Of a stretch of 64,000 nt of DNA, positions 36,756 to 50,287 are shown piece by piece. Under the pieces are notes generated by a model. That model was not told the DNA's origin and ran no database searches. It worked only from the letters and a program-made list of their open reading frames with translations. Each line of letters begins with the position of its first letter. The stretch's first letter is position 1. Both the position numbers and the translations under genes were made by a program. Origin of the DNA: Opitutus sp. ER46. GTDB lineage: Bacteria; Verrucomicrobiota; Verrucomicrobiia; Opitutales; Opitutaceae. The stretch spans positions 310,001 through 374,000 of the forward strand of contig NZ_QAYX01000021.1 of the NCBI RefSeq assembly GCF_003054705.1, written 5' to 3'.

Positions 36756-37571
36756 TCAAGCTTTGGCGGGAGCGGGCTCCAGGGTGACCGGATTGGTGAG
36801 GGCGCCGATCTTCTCGATCTCGATCGTGATGCTGTCGCCGGCTTTCAACCACACCGGCGGGCGGCGCGCGAAGCCGACGCCATGCGGCGTGCCGGTGAGG
36901 ATTACCGTGCCGGGGAGGAGGGTCTTGGAGCCGCTGAGAAACTCGATGATCGCCGGCACGTCGAAGATCATGTCGTTCGTGTTCCAGTCCTGCATGACCT
37001 GGCCATTCAGGATGGTCTTCAGCTGGAGCGCATTCGGGTTCGGGATCTCGTCCTTGGTGACGAGCACCGGCCCGAGCGGACAGAAGGTGTCGAAGCTCTT
37101 GCCCTGGCACCACTGGCCGGCGCCGGCGTCGCGCTGCCAGTCGCGGGCGGAGACGTCGTTGGCGCAGGTGTAGCCAAGGACGTAATCGAGGGCGTTGGCG
37201 CGCGTCGCGTTCTTGCAGCGCCGTCCGATCACGACCGCCAGTTCGCATTCGTAGTCCACGCGGTGGCTGGCGAGGTGCTGGGGAATCTCGATCGGCTCGC
37301 CGGGGTGCTGGAGGGCGGCCGTGTTCTTGATGAACAGGACGGGGTACTGCGGCAGCGGGCTTTTGCTCTCGGCGGCGTGCTGCTTGTAGTTGAGCCCGAT
37401 GCACAGGAGGTTCGTCGGCACGACGGGCGCGAGCGACTTGCCCGGCGTGACGACGCGGTTCGTTACCTGGAAGTCGCCGAAGATGTCCCCGACAACTTCG
37501 AGCGCGCGGCCATCAGGCTGCAACGCGGCGTAGGCGGGTCCGGAAGCGGTGAGGTGACGGAGCAGGCGCAT
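36756..37571 (-). CDS. Fumarylacetoacetate hydrolase family protein
   Basis: This 271-residue cytoplasmic enzyme belongs to the FAH family, which cleaves or decarboxylates beta-diketo acids with a divalent metal. The metal-ligand acids are in DYECELAVVIGR, and GYTCANDVSARDWQ, KSFDTFCPLGP and TVILTGTPHGVG are typical. Family members include steps in catechol, fucose and rhamnose catabolism, so the substrate is open. It is separated from gcvP by a long heptad hairpin. Confidence 0.88.
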   Translation of the reverse strand: MRLLRHLTASGPAYAALQPDGRALEVVGDIFGDFQVTNRVVTPGKSLAPVVPTNLLCIGLNYKQHAAESKSPLPQYPVLFIKNTAALQHPGEPIEIPQHLASHRVDYECELAVVIGRRCKNATRANALDYVLGYTCANDVSARDWQRDAGAGQWCQGKSFDTFCPLGPVLVTKDEIPNPNALQLKTILNGQVMQDWNTNDMIFDVPAIIEFLSGSKTLLPGTVILTGTPHGVGFARRPPVWLKAGDSITIEIEKIGALTNPVTLEPAPAKA

Positions 37572-37580
37572 CGGGAAGAA

Positions 37581-37749
37581 AAGGCTGAAAAGCTGAAGGA
37601 CTGAAGGGCTGAAAAGGAGAAGGCTGAAGGGACGAAGGCTGAAAGCTGAAGGGAGCGGGAGCAGGCTGGGGGAACGAAGGGCTAAACTTGGCCGTCTTTT
37701 AGCCTTCGGTCTTTCAGCGGTTTCTTCCTCAGCTTTCAGCCTTCAGCAT

Positions 37750-37758
<9 letters not shown>
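37581..37758 (-). repeat. Inverted GCTGAAR heptad arrays between gcvP and the FAH gene
   Basis: The left arm (37581-37653) repeats GCTGAAR/ACTGAAG words on the plus strand. The right arm (37696-37758) repeats the complements, CTTTCAGC/CTTCAGC. Read along the gcvP transcript, the first repeat unit, GGCTGAA, supplies the gcvP TGA stop. The first arm can pair with the second across a loop of about 40 bases. The second arm ends about nine bases before the FAH start codon. Confidence 0.75.
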
Positions 37759-40623
<2,865 letters not shown>

Positions 40624-40967
40624 GATTGGGCGCACGCTAGGACGGGCTTGCGGACTCGCAATCGTGATTTCGCGGGCCGGGTGGCCTTGCCGCCAAAACG
40701 TAGCTTTCGCGCCATTGACGTTCCGCGAGCATGATCTTTGCTGATCGCAATCGTGAACGTCTACCACGCCGAATTATCGGGTTCTCGAGTTGCAGCCAGC
40801 GGACCGCCGCCAGTGGCGTCCCGCCCCAGGATTCTGACTCGATTGCGTTCACGCTGAACGGCCACCTCGGCCGTCGATCGTTGCGCCGGGATCTTCATGG
40901 TCCACGCGCACCCACCACTCTTTCGCCGGCGCCAACCCCGCCGCCGGCACTCCGTCCCGTTTCAGCC
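40624..40967. promoter_or_regulatory. Divergent intergenic region between gcvP and the giant nuclease gene
   Basis: This 344-base gap must hold both promoters. The 11-base word CGCAATCGTGA occurs twice in the same direction, at 40657-40667 and 40746-40756, 89 bases apart. TTGACG at 40715-40720 could be a plus-strand -35 box, but no good -10 follows. The nuclease frame is open from 40731, but the signal peptide argues for the later start. I see nothing else definite. Confidence 0.4.
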
Positions 40968-43900
40968 ATGTCCTTATCCCAACTCGTTACGCGGCGCGCC
41001 ATCGTCGCGCTAATGCTCCTGGCCACCCTCGTGGTGGCTCCCATCGCCCGCGCCTACCAGGGCGTCACCCTGCAGACGCAGCTCGGCAATCCCAGCAATG
41101 CCACGGCCGATGCGACCAACCACACGCATTACCTGATCCAGCGCGACCAGTACGTGCTCGATTACAACGACACGAACTTCGAGTCGAACTGGGTGAGCTG
41201 GAGCCTCACCAGCTCGGACCGCGGCGGCACCGATCGGACGGACAAGTTCGCCGCCGACCCGCTGCTGCCGAGCGGTTTCACGGCCATCGACCAGAACGGC
41301 TACAAGGGCTCCGGCTACGACCGCGGCCACATGTGCCCGTCGGCCGATCGCACGACCAGCGTGGCGGACAACGAGGCCACGTTCTTCATGACGAACATGG
41401 TGCCGCAGACGGCGGACAACAACCAGGGCGTCTGGAATAACTTCGAGGGCTACTGCCGCGATCTCGCCGCCGCCGGCAATGAACTGCTGATCATCTCGGG
41501 TCCCGGCGGGTTCGGCAGCTCGAAGATCGCCAGTGGCGTGGCGATCCCCGGGTACACCTGGAAGATCGTCACCGTGGTGCCATTGGGCTCCGGCTCGGCC
41601 GTCAGTCGCATCACGGCCGCTGGCGCGGCTTCGATCCGCGTCATCGCAATCAAGGTGCCGAACATCGCGGGTATTCGCAGCAATCCCTGGCAGAACTACG
41701 TGACGAGCGCGGCGCAGCTGGAGTCTGACACCGGTCTCACGTTCTTCACTGAACTCGATACGGCCAGCGCCGCGACGCTTCGTGCGAAGGTCGACGGCTC
41801 CACCACGAGCGGCCTGCCGGTGATCTCCCTGCAGCCGGCCGGCCAGTCCGCCGCCGCGGGCGGCATGGCGACGTTCTCCGTCACCGCCACCGATGGCGGC
41901 AACCCGCCGCTCTCCTACCAGTGGTTCAAGGGCGAGGACGCGATCAGCGGCGCCACCAACGCGACCTTCACGCTCACGAACGTGCAGGCGACCGATGTGG
42001 CCGGCTACTCGGTCCGCGTCACCAACACCGTCGGCTTCGTCACGAGCTCCGTCGCCAACCTCGTCGTCACCGGCCTGCCGCCCGCGATCACCAGCGCGCC
42101 GCTCTCGCAGACCGTCGGCGCCGGCGCGAACGCGGTCTTTTCCGTCACGGCCAGTGGCTCGCCGACGCTCACCTATCAGTGGCGCAAGGACGGCAACCCG
42201 CTTGGCAATGGCACCGAGATCACCGGCGCCACCACGCCGACGCTCACGCTGACGAACGTCCAGGCCGCCGCGCAGGGCTCCTACGATGTCGTGGTCACGA
42301 ACAGCGTCTCCTCCGCGACCAGCGCTGCGGTCACCCTGACGGTCACGGCCACCGCGCCGACCATCACCTCGCAGCCGGCTTCCCAGTCGCTCGGGCTCGG
42401 CAGCACCGCGACCTTCGTCGTGGTCGCGAAAGGCTCGGCGCCGCTCAGCTACCAGTGGCGCAAGGGCGGGGCGGACCTCACGACCAACAGCTCGGCGACC
42501 ACCCCGACGCTCGTCATCACGGGCATGACCGCCGACGACGCCGGTGACTACGATGTGGTCGTCACCAACACCGCCGGCCACGCCACCAGCAGTGTGGCGA
42601 CGCTGTCTGTCGCCTCGGCGACCGAGGCCGCGGTCTTCTACACCGGCGGCACGTACTCCCAGAACTTCGATTCGCTGCCGAGCGCCACGGGCAACTTCAC
42701 CCTGACCGGCACCGGCCCGATCAATCTCTCCGCCGCGCCGATCTCGGCCACCGGGCTGGGCGGTTGGAGCTTTGCGAAGACGATGGGCAACGCGACGGTT
42801 GCCTTGTTCAACGTCGGCACCGGCAGCGGCAACACCGGTTCGCTGTACTCGTTTGGCGCCGCCGCCGCGACCGAGCGCGCGCTGGGGGCGCTCGCGAGCA
42901 ACACGCTCACTTGCGGCTTCGGGGTCACGCTTGTGAACCAGACCGGCCACACCATCACCGAGTTCACGATTTCCTACACCGGTGAGCAGTGGCGGCGGGG
43001 CAATACCACCGCCGGCAGCCAGGATACGTTGGCGTTCGGCTACCAGGTGGGCGGCACCGACCTTGCGACGGGGACGTTTACCGATGTCGCGACGCTCAAG
43101 TTCGTCTCGCCCATCACGACGGCGTCGGCCGTGGCGCTCGACGGCAATCTCGCCGCCAACCAGGCCGTGATCAGTGGCTCCGTCACGGGCATCACGTGGA
43201 ACCCCGGCGAGAAGCTCATCCTCCGCTGGAATGACGTGAACATCAGCGGCTCCGATGACGGGCTCGCGATCGACAATTTCTCCTTCACCACCAGCACCAC
43301 CGGCCCGGTAGGACCGGCCGTGACCGCGACCTCGCCGATCAGCGGCGCGAGCGACGTCGCCCTCAACAGCCCCGTCACGATCACCTTCAACCAGGAGGTG
43401 AATGTCACCAGCGGGTGGGTCGCGCTCACGAGCTCGACGGAGGGCAGCATCAGCCCCGTCATCGCGACGACCGATCACAAGACCTTCACGCTCACGCCGC
43501 CGGCCAACTACGGCTACAGCGACACCATCGGCGTCACCGTCTACGGCGCCAACGTGACCAGCGAGTCGACCGGCCTGCATCCCGAGGGGGACTACACGTT
43601 CTCCTTCGTGACCGCCGCCCCCGTGGCTCCTTCGATCACGACGCCGCCCGCGAACCAGACGGTCGCCGCCGGTGAGACCGCCACCTTCACCGTGGTGGCC
43701 GATGGCACCCAGCCCTTGACCTACCAGTGGCGCAAGGACGGCGCGGACCTCAATATCACCACCAATCCCAGCGCCGCCACCGCCACGCTCGCCCTGGCCA
43801 ACGTCCAGGCTGGTGACATGGGCAGCTACGACGTCGTCGTCAGCAACGGCGTCCTCCCCGTCGCGACGAGCACGGGCGCCACGCTCACCGTCACCGCCGC

Positions 43901-46900
43901 GGCGCCGACGATCGTCACGCAACCCTCCGCGGTGACCGTCACGGCCGGTGAACCCGCCAGCTTCAGCGTCACGGCCAAGGGCACGGCCCCCCTCGCTTAC
44001 CAGTGGCGTAAAGACAGCACGCCGATCTCCGGCGCGACCACGGCGACGCTGAGCATTGCGCACACCGTGCAGGGCGACGCGGGCAGCTACGACGTCGTCG
44101 TCTCGAATTCCGTGGACGCGGTCACGAGCTCGGCGGCCGCCCTTGTGGTGAACGCCGCGGCCGCCGGCCACGCGACGTACGTGGGCGGGACCTACACGCA
44201 GGACTTCGACACGCTGCCCGCCGCGGGCACGTTCGCGCTCACGGGCAAGGGCCCGATCCAGCTCGACGACGGCGCGACCATCAACGCCACCGGCATGGCG
44301 GGCTGGAGCTTCGCCACCTACCTGGGCACCTCCACCGTGGCAAAATTCACGGTTAGCGATGGTTCCAGCAACTCCGGCAGCGCGTTCTCCTTCGGCGCCA
44401 GCGGCGCGACCGACCGCGCGCTCGGCTCACTCGGCAGCGGCTCCGTGGCCTCGCGCTTCGGCGTGACGTTCCTGAACAACTCCGGCCAGACTATCACCGA
44501 GTTCACGCTCTCCTACACCGGCGAGCAGTGGCGGCGCGGCAGTGCCGCGGCCAACACGCTTACGTTCGAGTACGCCGTGGACGCCACCGACCTGAACACC
44601 GGCAGCTACGCCGCGGCGACCGCCCTGAACTTCGTCGCCCCGGTGGCGACCGGTTCCGGCGCCGCCCTCGATGGCAACGCCGCCGCGAACCGCACCGCGG
44701 TCACGGCCACGGTCACTGGATTGAACTGGGCACCCGGCCAGACGCTCACGCTCCGTTGGAATGACGTCGACGACACCGGCAGCGATGACGGCATCGGCAT
44801 CGACGACCTGACCTTCGCCACGCCGGCGATCGTCATGGCGGCGCCGACGATCACCACCCAACCCGTTCCGCAGATCGTCACGCCCAACTCCACCGTGACC
44901 TTCTCGGTGGTTGCGACCGGCGCGCCGGCTCCGACCTACCAGTGGCGCAAGAATGGCTCCGCTCTCGTCGACGGCACCGGCATCGCGGGGGCCACGACGG
45001 CGACGCTGACCCTTACCGGCGTCACGACTGCCGCCTCCGGCAACTACGACGTCGTCGTCACCAACGCCGCCGGTGAGAAGACCAGTGACGCCGCGGCGCT
45101 CACCGTCGCCGGCTTCACCCCGGGCAATCTCGTGGTGGTGCGCGTGGGCGACGGCAGCACGGGGCTCCTCAACACGGGCAACCCCGTCTTCCTCGACGAG
45201 TTCACGACCACGGGCACGCGGGTGCAGTCGATCGCGCTGCCCGCCGCCGTGAATGGCGCCAACCAGCCGTTGATCCTCAGCGGCACCGCCACCTCCGAGG
45301 GCCTCATGACCCGCTCTGTCGACGGCCGCTATCTCGTGCTCGTCGGCTACGGCGCGGTTCCCGGAACCCCCAACCTCACCACCTCTTCCTCCGCGACCGT
45401 CAACCGCGTCGTCGCCCGCGTGGCGGCGAACGGCGTGATCGACACGACCACCGCGCTGACCGATGCCGCGACCGGCAGCAACCCGCGCGGTGCGGCTTCG
45501 GTTGATGGCACCAGCTTCTGGGTCACGGGCGGCGCGGGCGGCGTGCGCTACGCTGCCTTCGGCGGCACGACGTCCACCCAGCTCACCACCACACCGACCA
45601 ACGTCCGCAACGTGGCGGTGTTCGGCACCCAGCTCTATCTCTCAACGGGGTCCGGCACGCTCCGCGTCGCCAGCGTTGGCGCCGGGTTGCCCACCACCGC
45701 GGGCCAGGTGGTGACCAATCTCCCCGGCCTGCCGACCAGCTCGGGCAGTCCGTACAGCTTCTTCCTGGCCGACCTCAACCCGGAGGTCACAGGCGAGGAC
45801 GTCCTCTACATCGCCGACGACTCCGGCAAGATTCTGAAGTACTCGCTCGTCGCCGGCGTCTGGACCGCGAACGGCTCGGTGAGCGCCAGCTCGATCCGGG
45901 CGCTCGATGGCCGCGTCAGCGGCACCACCGTCACGCTTTACGGCGCCTCGGGCGCCAGCAGCGGCACGGGCGGCGGCAACCTGTATGCCTTCACCGACAC
46001 CACCGGCTACAACGCTACGCTTACCGGTACCGTGACGACCCTCGCCACGGCGGGCACCAACACCACGTTCCGCGGCCTGGCCTTCGCGCCGGGCGTTGAG
46101 CCGCCGACGACCCCTGCCATCACGACCGACCCGGTCACGCAGACCGTCCTGGCCGGCGACAACGTCACGTTCACCGTCGCCGCCAGCGGCACCGCGCCGC
46201 TGACCTACCAGTGGCGCAAGGGCGGCGTGGCCATCACGGGCAACAGCTCCGCGACCACCGCGACGCTCACGCTCGCCACCGTCGCCGTCGGCGATGGCGG
46301 CAGCTACGACGTCGTGGTGACGAATGCGGCGGGCAGCGCCACCAGCGCGGCCGCGACGCTCACCGTCAACCCGGCCCCGACCGCCCCGACGATCACGACC
46401 GACCCGCAGTCGCAGACGGTCTCCGTCGGGGGCAACGTCACCTTCACCGTCGTCGCCACCGGCACCGCGCCGCTGAGCTATCAATGGCGCAAGGGCGGCA
46501 CTGACATTTCAACCGCGACGACCGACACGCTCACGCTGACGAACGTCACGCTGGCCGATGCCGGCAGCTACGATGTCGTGGTCTCCAATGGTGTCAGCCC
46601 GGCGGCCACGAGCGCCGTGGCGATCCTCACGGTCAACCGACTGCCGTCGGTCCTGGCGGCATGGGACTTCAACGGCACCTCCGCCACCACGATCCCCGGC
46701 GGGGTGAACGCACCCCTGCCGGTGGCGGGCTTCGGCACCGCCTCGCTCGTGGGCGGCACCACGGCCACGTTCGCCAGCGGCACCGGCTCGTCGGACAGCG
46801 TGACGACCTCGCCGCCGAACTACGCCTGGAACAACGCCGGCTTCCCGGCCGCCGCCGCCGCGAATCTCTCGGCCGGCGCCCAGTTCATGGTGAGCACCGT

Positions 46901-49900
46901 CGGGTACGACCACGTGGCGTTCCACTTCGACCTGCGGCACTCCAACACCGCGAGCCGGTATGAAGCCGTCCAGTACACACTCGATGGCGGTACCACGTGG
47001 ACGACCGCGACGTTCTTCGACGGCAACGTGGGCAGCACCTGGTTCAACCGCGTGGTCGACTTCTCGACTGTCGCCGGCGTGGCCAACAACCCGCAGTTCG
47101 GCGTCCGGGTCGTCGCGGCCTTTGCCTCGACCGCCACGGGCACCGGCGATGCCGCCTATGCCCCGACCAGCGCGACGGGCACCTACGGTACCTCGGGCAC
47201 GTGGCGCTTCGACATGGCGGCCGTCACCGCGCAGCTTGCCGGCGACCCCGTCGTCACCCTGGTGGCGACCGACGCCACCGCGGCGGAGGCCGGCCCGGAA
47301 ACGGCCGCGTTCCGCTTCGCGCGCGACGGCGACACCACCGCCGCCCTGACGGTCAACTACACGCTCTCCGGCACGGCGACCGCGGCGGATGTGACGCCCG
47401 CGCTCACCGGTTCGGTGACCTTCCCGGCCGGCCAGGCCGTCGTCGACCTCGTCCTCACGCCCGTCGATGATGCCGCGAACGAAGGCGACGAAACCCTCAC
47501 GTTGACGCTGGACGCTGGTACCGGCTACGTGCCGGGCGCCTCCACGGCCGGCACGGTGACGATCACCGATAACGACATGCCGGTGAATGTCGCGCCGACC
47601 CTCACGACGCAGCCGGTCGCGCAGACCGCGACGGTGGGCGACACCGTGACCTTCACGGTGGCGGCCGCCGGCACGCCCGCGCCCACGTTCCAGTGGCAGA
47701 AGGACGGCGCGGCCCTGGCCGGCGCCACCACCGCCACGCTGACGCTTCCCGCCGTGACGAGCGCCAGCGCCGGCAACTACTCGGTCGTCGCAACGAACGT
47801 CGCCGGCACCGCCAACAGCGCGGTGGTCGCCCTCACCGTCAACAAGGCCTCGGCCACGGTGACGCTCGGAGGACTCGACATTGTTTACGACGGCGCCCCG
47901 CATGCCGCCACGGTGACCACGGCCCCCTCGGGCCTGGCGGTCACGGTGACCTACAACGGCGTCGCGACGGTTCCCTCGGCGATCGGCACCTACGCCGTGG
48001 TCGCCACGGTGGACGACACGGATTTCGAGGGCAGTGCCAATGGCACCCTCGTGATCTCGCGGCCTGCCCCACAGGCTCAGGAGATCACGTTTGCCGCGCT
48101 GCCGGATGTCCTCTCCGACGCCGCGCCGATCACGCTCGTGGCCACCGCCAGTTCCGAACTGCCGGTCACCTTCACCTTGGTGTCAGGCCCGGCCACCTTG
48201 TCCGGCCGCACGCTGACGCTGACTGGCGAAACCGGCACCGTCACGGTGCGGGCGTCGCAGGCGGGCAATGACTTCTACAGCCCGGCGGCCGACGTGACCC
48301 GCAGCTTCGCGGTGGCGGCCGCCACCGAGGCGCCGCGCATCACCACGCAGCCGGCAAGCGTCAGCGCCCTGCGCGGCGAGAGTGCGACGTTCACCGTCGT
48401 GGCGACGGGCCGTCCGGCCCCGACCTACCAGTGGCGGCGCAACGGCACGGCCATCCCGGGGGCGACGGCGGCGACCTGTACGATCGCCGCGGTGCAGCCG
48501 TCCGACGCCGGCAGCTACGACGTGGCGGCCACGAATGTCGCGGGCACGGCGGTCAGCACGCTCGCCCGCCTGACCGTGACCTCCGCCGACCTCGCGCCGG
48601 TCATCACCACCCAGCCGCGCAGTCTGACGGCGGTGGTGGGCCGCAGCGCCGCGATGTTGGTCAGCGCCACCGGCGTGCCCGCGCCGACGTACCAGTGGTA
48701 CAAGGACGGCGCGCTCGTGAAGGGCGCGACGGCCGCCACGCTGACGTTTGACCCGGTGCGGCCGCCGCTCGCGGGGAGTTACACCGTCGTCGTCGCGAAC
48801 CGCGCCGGCGTGGTCACCTCCAACGCCGCCACGCTGCGCGTGATCGGCCGCAGCTATGCCGGCTGCTACTTCGGCCGGATCGGCAGCATCGGCTTCTTCG
48901 CGATCCAGATTCGCGACGACAACACCGGCGTGTTCCTCGGCTACCTGACCTCGATGCAAGTGCCGTTCATCGCGCTCGAGGTGACGGTCGACGACGACGG
49001 TCACTTCCACTTCGGCTCGGTCGTCGCCCCGGCGGGCGGCGCCTCGATCGCCGCGGACGGCGTGGGCACCGAGGCGGATCCGCTCGAGTTCACCTTCGAC
49101 GGCGCGATCTCCGAATCGGGCGAGCTCTCCGGCACCATCACCGGCGCCGCGGATGCCGACCTCAGCGCGACCCGCGCGTCGGACACCGGCACGACCGGCG
49201 AATACGCCGGGTTCTACCAGGCCTCGGCCGCCGGCTCGGCGGCGACGACGTACACCATCGTGAGCCCCGAGGGCGAGGCGCTGGTGATCACGCAGACCGA
49301 CAGCGGCGTCGATGCCGGCACCGGCACGATCGACAGCTCCGGTGCGATGGCCATCACCACGGTGAACAACCAGACGATCGCGGCGACCATCGCGGACGCG
49401 ACCATTGCGGCGCAGGTCACGACGGCGGACGGCAAGACCACGAACTTCGCGGGCGGCACCGAGACGGTGCTGGCCGTGCAGCGGCTGGCCAACCTCTCGT
49501 CGCGCGCGACGATCGATCGCGGCGGTTTTGCGATCGCCGGCCTGGTCATCACCGGCCAGGAGGCCAAACCCGTGCTCCTGCGCGTGGTCGGCCCCGGCCT
49601 GAAGCAGTTCGGCATCGCCGACTTCCTCGCGCGTCCGCGCCTGCAGCTCTACTCGGGCCAGACGGTCATCGCGACGAACGAAGGCTGGAGCACCGGCAAC
49701 GTCGAGGAGACCGCGGCGGCGGCCGCCATGGTCGGCGGTTTCCCGCTGGACAAGGGCAGCACCGACGCGGGCATGGTCATCACTCTCGCCCCCGGCCAGT
49801 ACACCATCATGGTGACGGCGGCCGACGGCGGTGCGGGCACGTTCCTCGTCGAGGCGTACGACCTCGCGGCACCGAGCGTGGGCCAGAAGATGGTTAACAT

Positions 49901-50276
49901 CTCGACGCGCGCGCACGTGGCCGCGGGGCGTCCGGTCATCGCCGGCTTCGTCGTCAGCGGCACGGTGCCGAAGCGCCTGCTCATCCGCGGCGCGGGCCCG
50001 ACGCTCGTCGAACTGGGCATCACCGACCCGGTCGCGCAGCCGCGCCTCGCCGTTTATCACGAGGGCAAGGTCATCGCGGAGAACGCCGGCTGGACGGCCG
50101 ACGGGAACGCGGCGCAGATCGCCGCGGTGGGCGCCCAGATCGGGGCCTTCGGCTTCACCTCCACCCGCGACGCGGCGCTCCTGCTCACGGTCGAACCGGG
50201 GGTTTACTCGGTCGTGCTGTCGAGCGACAGTGGCGTGCCGGCGACGGCGCTGGTGGAAGTGTACGAAGCGCCCTGA
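40968..50276 (+). CDS. Giant secreted DNA/RNA non-specific endonuclease with Ig-like repeats
   Basis: This 3,102-residue protein begins with a signal peptide (about 1-30). Residues 31-280 are a NUC1-type endonuclease: DRGHMCPS with Asp118 and catalytic His121, and the metal-binding NMVPQTADNNQGVWNNFE. About 11 Ig-like domains follow (units starting xxITxQPxxQTV and ending SYDVVVTN). They are interrupted by two similar lectin-like beta-sandwiches (554-778, 1064-1287), a Big_5-like domain (781-884), a propeller-like region (1382-1711), a Calx-beta domain (2090-2204) and an MBG-like domain (2294-2367). Two similar modules (2841-2967, 2975-3101) end the protein. It probably degrades nucleic acids outside the cell. 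No PEP-CTERM or sortase tail is seen. Confidence 0.88.
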   Translation: MSLSQLVTRRAIVALMLLATLVVAPIARAYQGVTLQTQLGNPSNATADATNHTHYLIQRDQYVLDYNDTNFESNWVSWSLTSSDRGGTDRTDKFAADPLLPSGFTAIDQNGYKGSGYDRGHMCPSADRTTSVADNEATFFMTNMVPQTADNNQGVWNNFEGYCRDLAAAGNELLIISGPGGFGSSKIASGVAIPGYTWKIVTVVPLGSGSAVSRITAAGAASIRVIAIKVPNIAGIRSNPWQNYVTSAAQLESDTGLTFFTELDTASAATLRAKVDGSTTSGLPVISLQPAGQSAAAGGMATFSVTATDGGNPPLSYQWFKGEDAISGATNATFTLTNVQATDVAGYSVRVTNTVGFVTSSVANLVVTGLPPAITSAPLSQTVGAGANAVFSVTASGSPTLTYQWRKDGNPLGNGTEITGATTPTLTLTNVQAAAQGSYDVVVTNSVSSATSAAVTLTVTATAPTITSQPASQSLGLGSTATFVVVAKGSAPLSYQWRKGGADLTTNSSATTPTLVITGMTADDAGDYDVVVTNTAGHATSSVATLSVASATEAAVFYTGGTYSQNFDSLPSATGNFTLTGTGPINLSAAPISATGLGGWSFAKTMGNATVALFNVGTGSGNTGSLYSFGAAAATERALGALASNTLTCGFGVTLVNQTGHTITEFTISYTGEQWRRGNTTAGSQDTLAFGYQVGGTDLATGTFTDVATLKFVSPITTASAVALDGNLAANQAVISGSVTGITWNPGEKLILRWNDVNISGSDDGLAIDNFSFTTSTTGPVGPAVTATSPISGASDVALNSPVTITFNQEVNVTSGWVALTSSTEGSISPVIATTDHKTFTLTPPANYGYSDTIGVTVYGANVTSESTGLHPEGDYTFSFVTAAPVAPSITTPPANQTVAAGETATFTVVADGTQPLTYQWRKDGADLNITTNPSAATATLALANVQAGDMGSYDVVVSNGVLPVATSTGATLTVTAAAPTIVTQPSAVTVTAGEPASFSVTAKGTAPLAYQWRKDSTPISGATTATLSIAHTVQGDAGSYDVVVSNSVDAVTSSAAALVVNAAAAGHATYVGGTYTQDFDTLPAAGTFALTGKGPIQLDDGATINATGMAGWSFATYLGTSTVAKFTVSDGSSNSGSAFSFGASGATDRALGSLGSGSVASRFGVTFLNNSGQTITEFTLSYTGEQWRRGSAAANTLTFEYAVDATDLNTGSYAAATALNFVAPVATGSGAALDGNAAANRTAVTATVTGLNWAPGQTLTLRWNDVDDTGSDDGIGIDDLTFATPAIVMAAPTITTQPVPQIVTPNSTVTFSVVATGAPAPTYQWRKNGSALVDGTGIAGATTATLTLTGVTTAASGNYDVVVTNAAGEKTSDAAALTVAGFTPGNLVVVRVGDGSTGLLNTGNPVFLDEFTTTGTRVQSIALPAAVNGANQPLILSGTATSEGLMTRSVDGRYLVLVGYGAVPGTPNLTTSSSATVNRVVARVAANGVIDTTTALTDAATGSNPRGAASVDGTSFWVTGGAGGVRYAAFGGTTSTQLTTTPTNVRNVAVFGTQLYLSTGSGTLRVASVGAGLPTTAGQVVTNLPGLPTSSGSPYSFFLADLNPEVTGEDVLYIADDSGKILKYSLVAGVWTANGSVSASSIRALDGRVSGTTVTLYGASGASSGTGGGNLYAFTDTTGYNATLTGTVTTLATAGTNTTFRGLAFAPGVEPPTTPAITTDPVTQTVLAGDNVTFTVAASGTAPLTYQWRKGGVAITGNSSATTATLTLATVAVGDGGSYDVVVTNAAGSATSAAATLTVNPAPTAPTITTDPQSQTVSVGGNVTFTVVATGTAPLSYQWRKGGTDISTATTDTLTLTNVTLADAGSYDVVVSNGVSPAATSAVAILTVNRLPSVLAAWDFNGTSATTIPGGVNAPLPVAGFGTASLVGGTTATFASGTGSSDSVTTSPPNYAWNNAGFPAAAAANLSAGAQFMVSTVGYDHVAFHFDLRHSNTASRYEAVQYTLDGGTTWTTATFFDGNVGSTWFNRVVDFSTVAGVANNPQFGVRVVAAFASTATGTGDAAYAPTSATGTYGTSGTWRFDMAAVTAQLAGDPVVTLVATDATAAEAGPETAAFRFARDGDTTAALTVNYTLSGTATAADVTPALTGSVTFPAGQAVVDLVLTPVDDAANEGDETLTLTLDAGTGYVPGASTAGTVTITDNDMPVNVAPTLTTQPVAQTATVGDTVTFTVAAAGTPAPTFQWQKDGAALAGATTATLTLPAVTSASAGNYSVVATNVAGTANSAVVALTVNKASATVTLGGLDIVYDGAPHAATVTTAPSGLAVTVTYNGVATVPSAIGTYAVVATVDDTDFEGSANGTLVISRPAPQAQEITFAALPDVLSDAAPITLVATASSELPVTFTLVSGPATLSGRTLTLTGETGTVTVRASQAGNDFYSPAADVTRSFAVAAATEAPRITTQPASVSALRGESATFTVVATGRPAPTYQWRRNGTAIPGATAATCTIAAVQPSDAGSYDVAATNVAGTAVSTLARLTVTSADLAPVITTQPRSLTAVVGRSAAMLVSATGVPAPTYQWYKDGALVKGATAATLTFDPVRPPLAGSYTVVVANRAGVVTSNAATLRVIGRSYAGCYFGRIGSIGFFAIQIRDDNTGVFLGYLTSMQVPFIALEVTVDDDGHFHFGSVVAPAGGASIAADGVGTEADPLEFTFDGAISESGELSGTITGAADADLSATRASDTGTTGEYAGFYQASAAGSAATTYTIVSPEGEALVITQTDSGVDAGTGTIDSSGAMAITTVNNQTIAATIADATIAAQVTTADGKTTNFAGGTETVLAVQRLANLSSRATIDRGGFAIAGLVITGQEAKPVLLRVVGPGLKQFGIADFLARPRLQLYSGQTVIATNEGWSTGNVEETAAAAAMVGGFPLDKGSTDAGMVITLAPGQYTIMVTAADGGAGTFLVEAYDLAAPSVGQKMVNISTRAHVAAGRPVIAGFVVSGTVPKRLLIRGAGPTLVELGITDPVAQPRLAVYHEGKVIAENAGWTADGNAAQIAAVGAQIGAFGFTSTRDAALLLTVEPGVYSVVLSSDSGVPATALVEVYEAP

Positions 50277-50287
50277 CCGGTCTGCCC

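Noticed and set aside
40624-40730. Glycine riboswitch upstream of gcvP
   Set aside because: I do not see the conserved aptamer core or a tandem pair in the gap on the minus strand.
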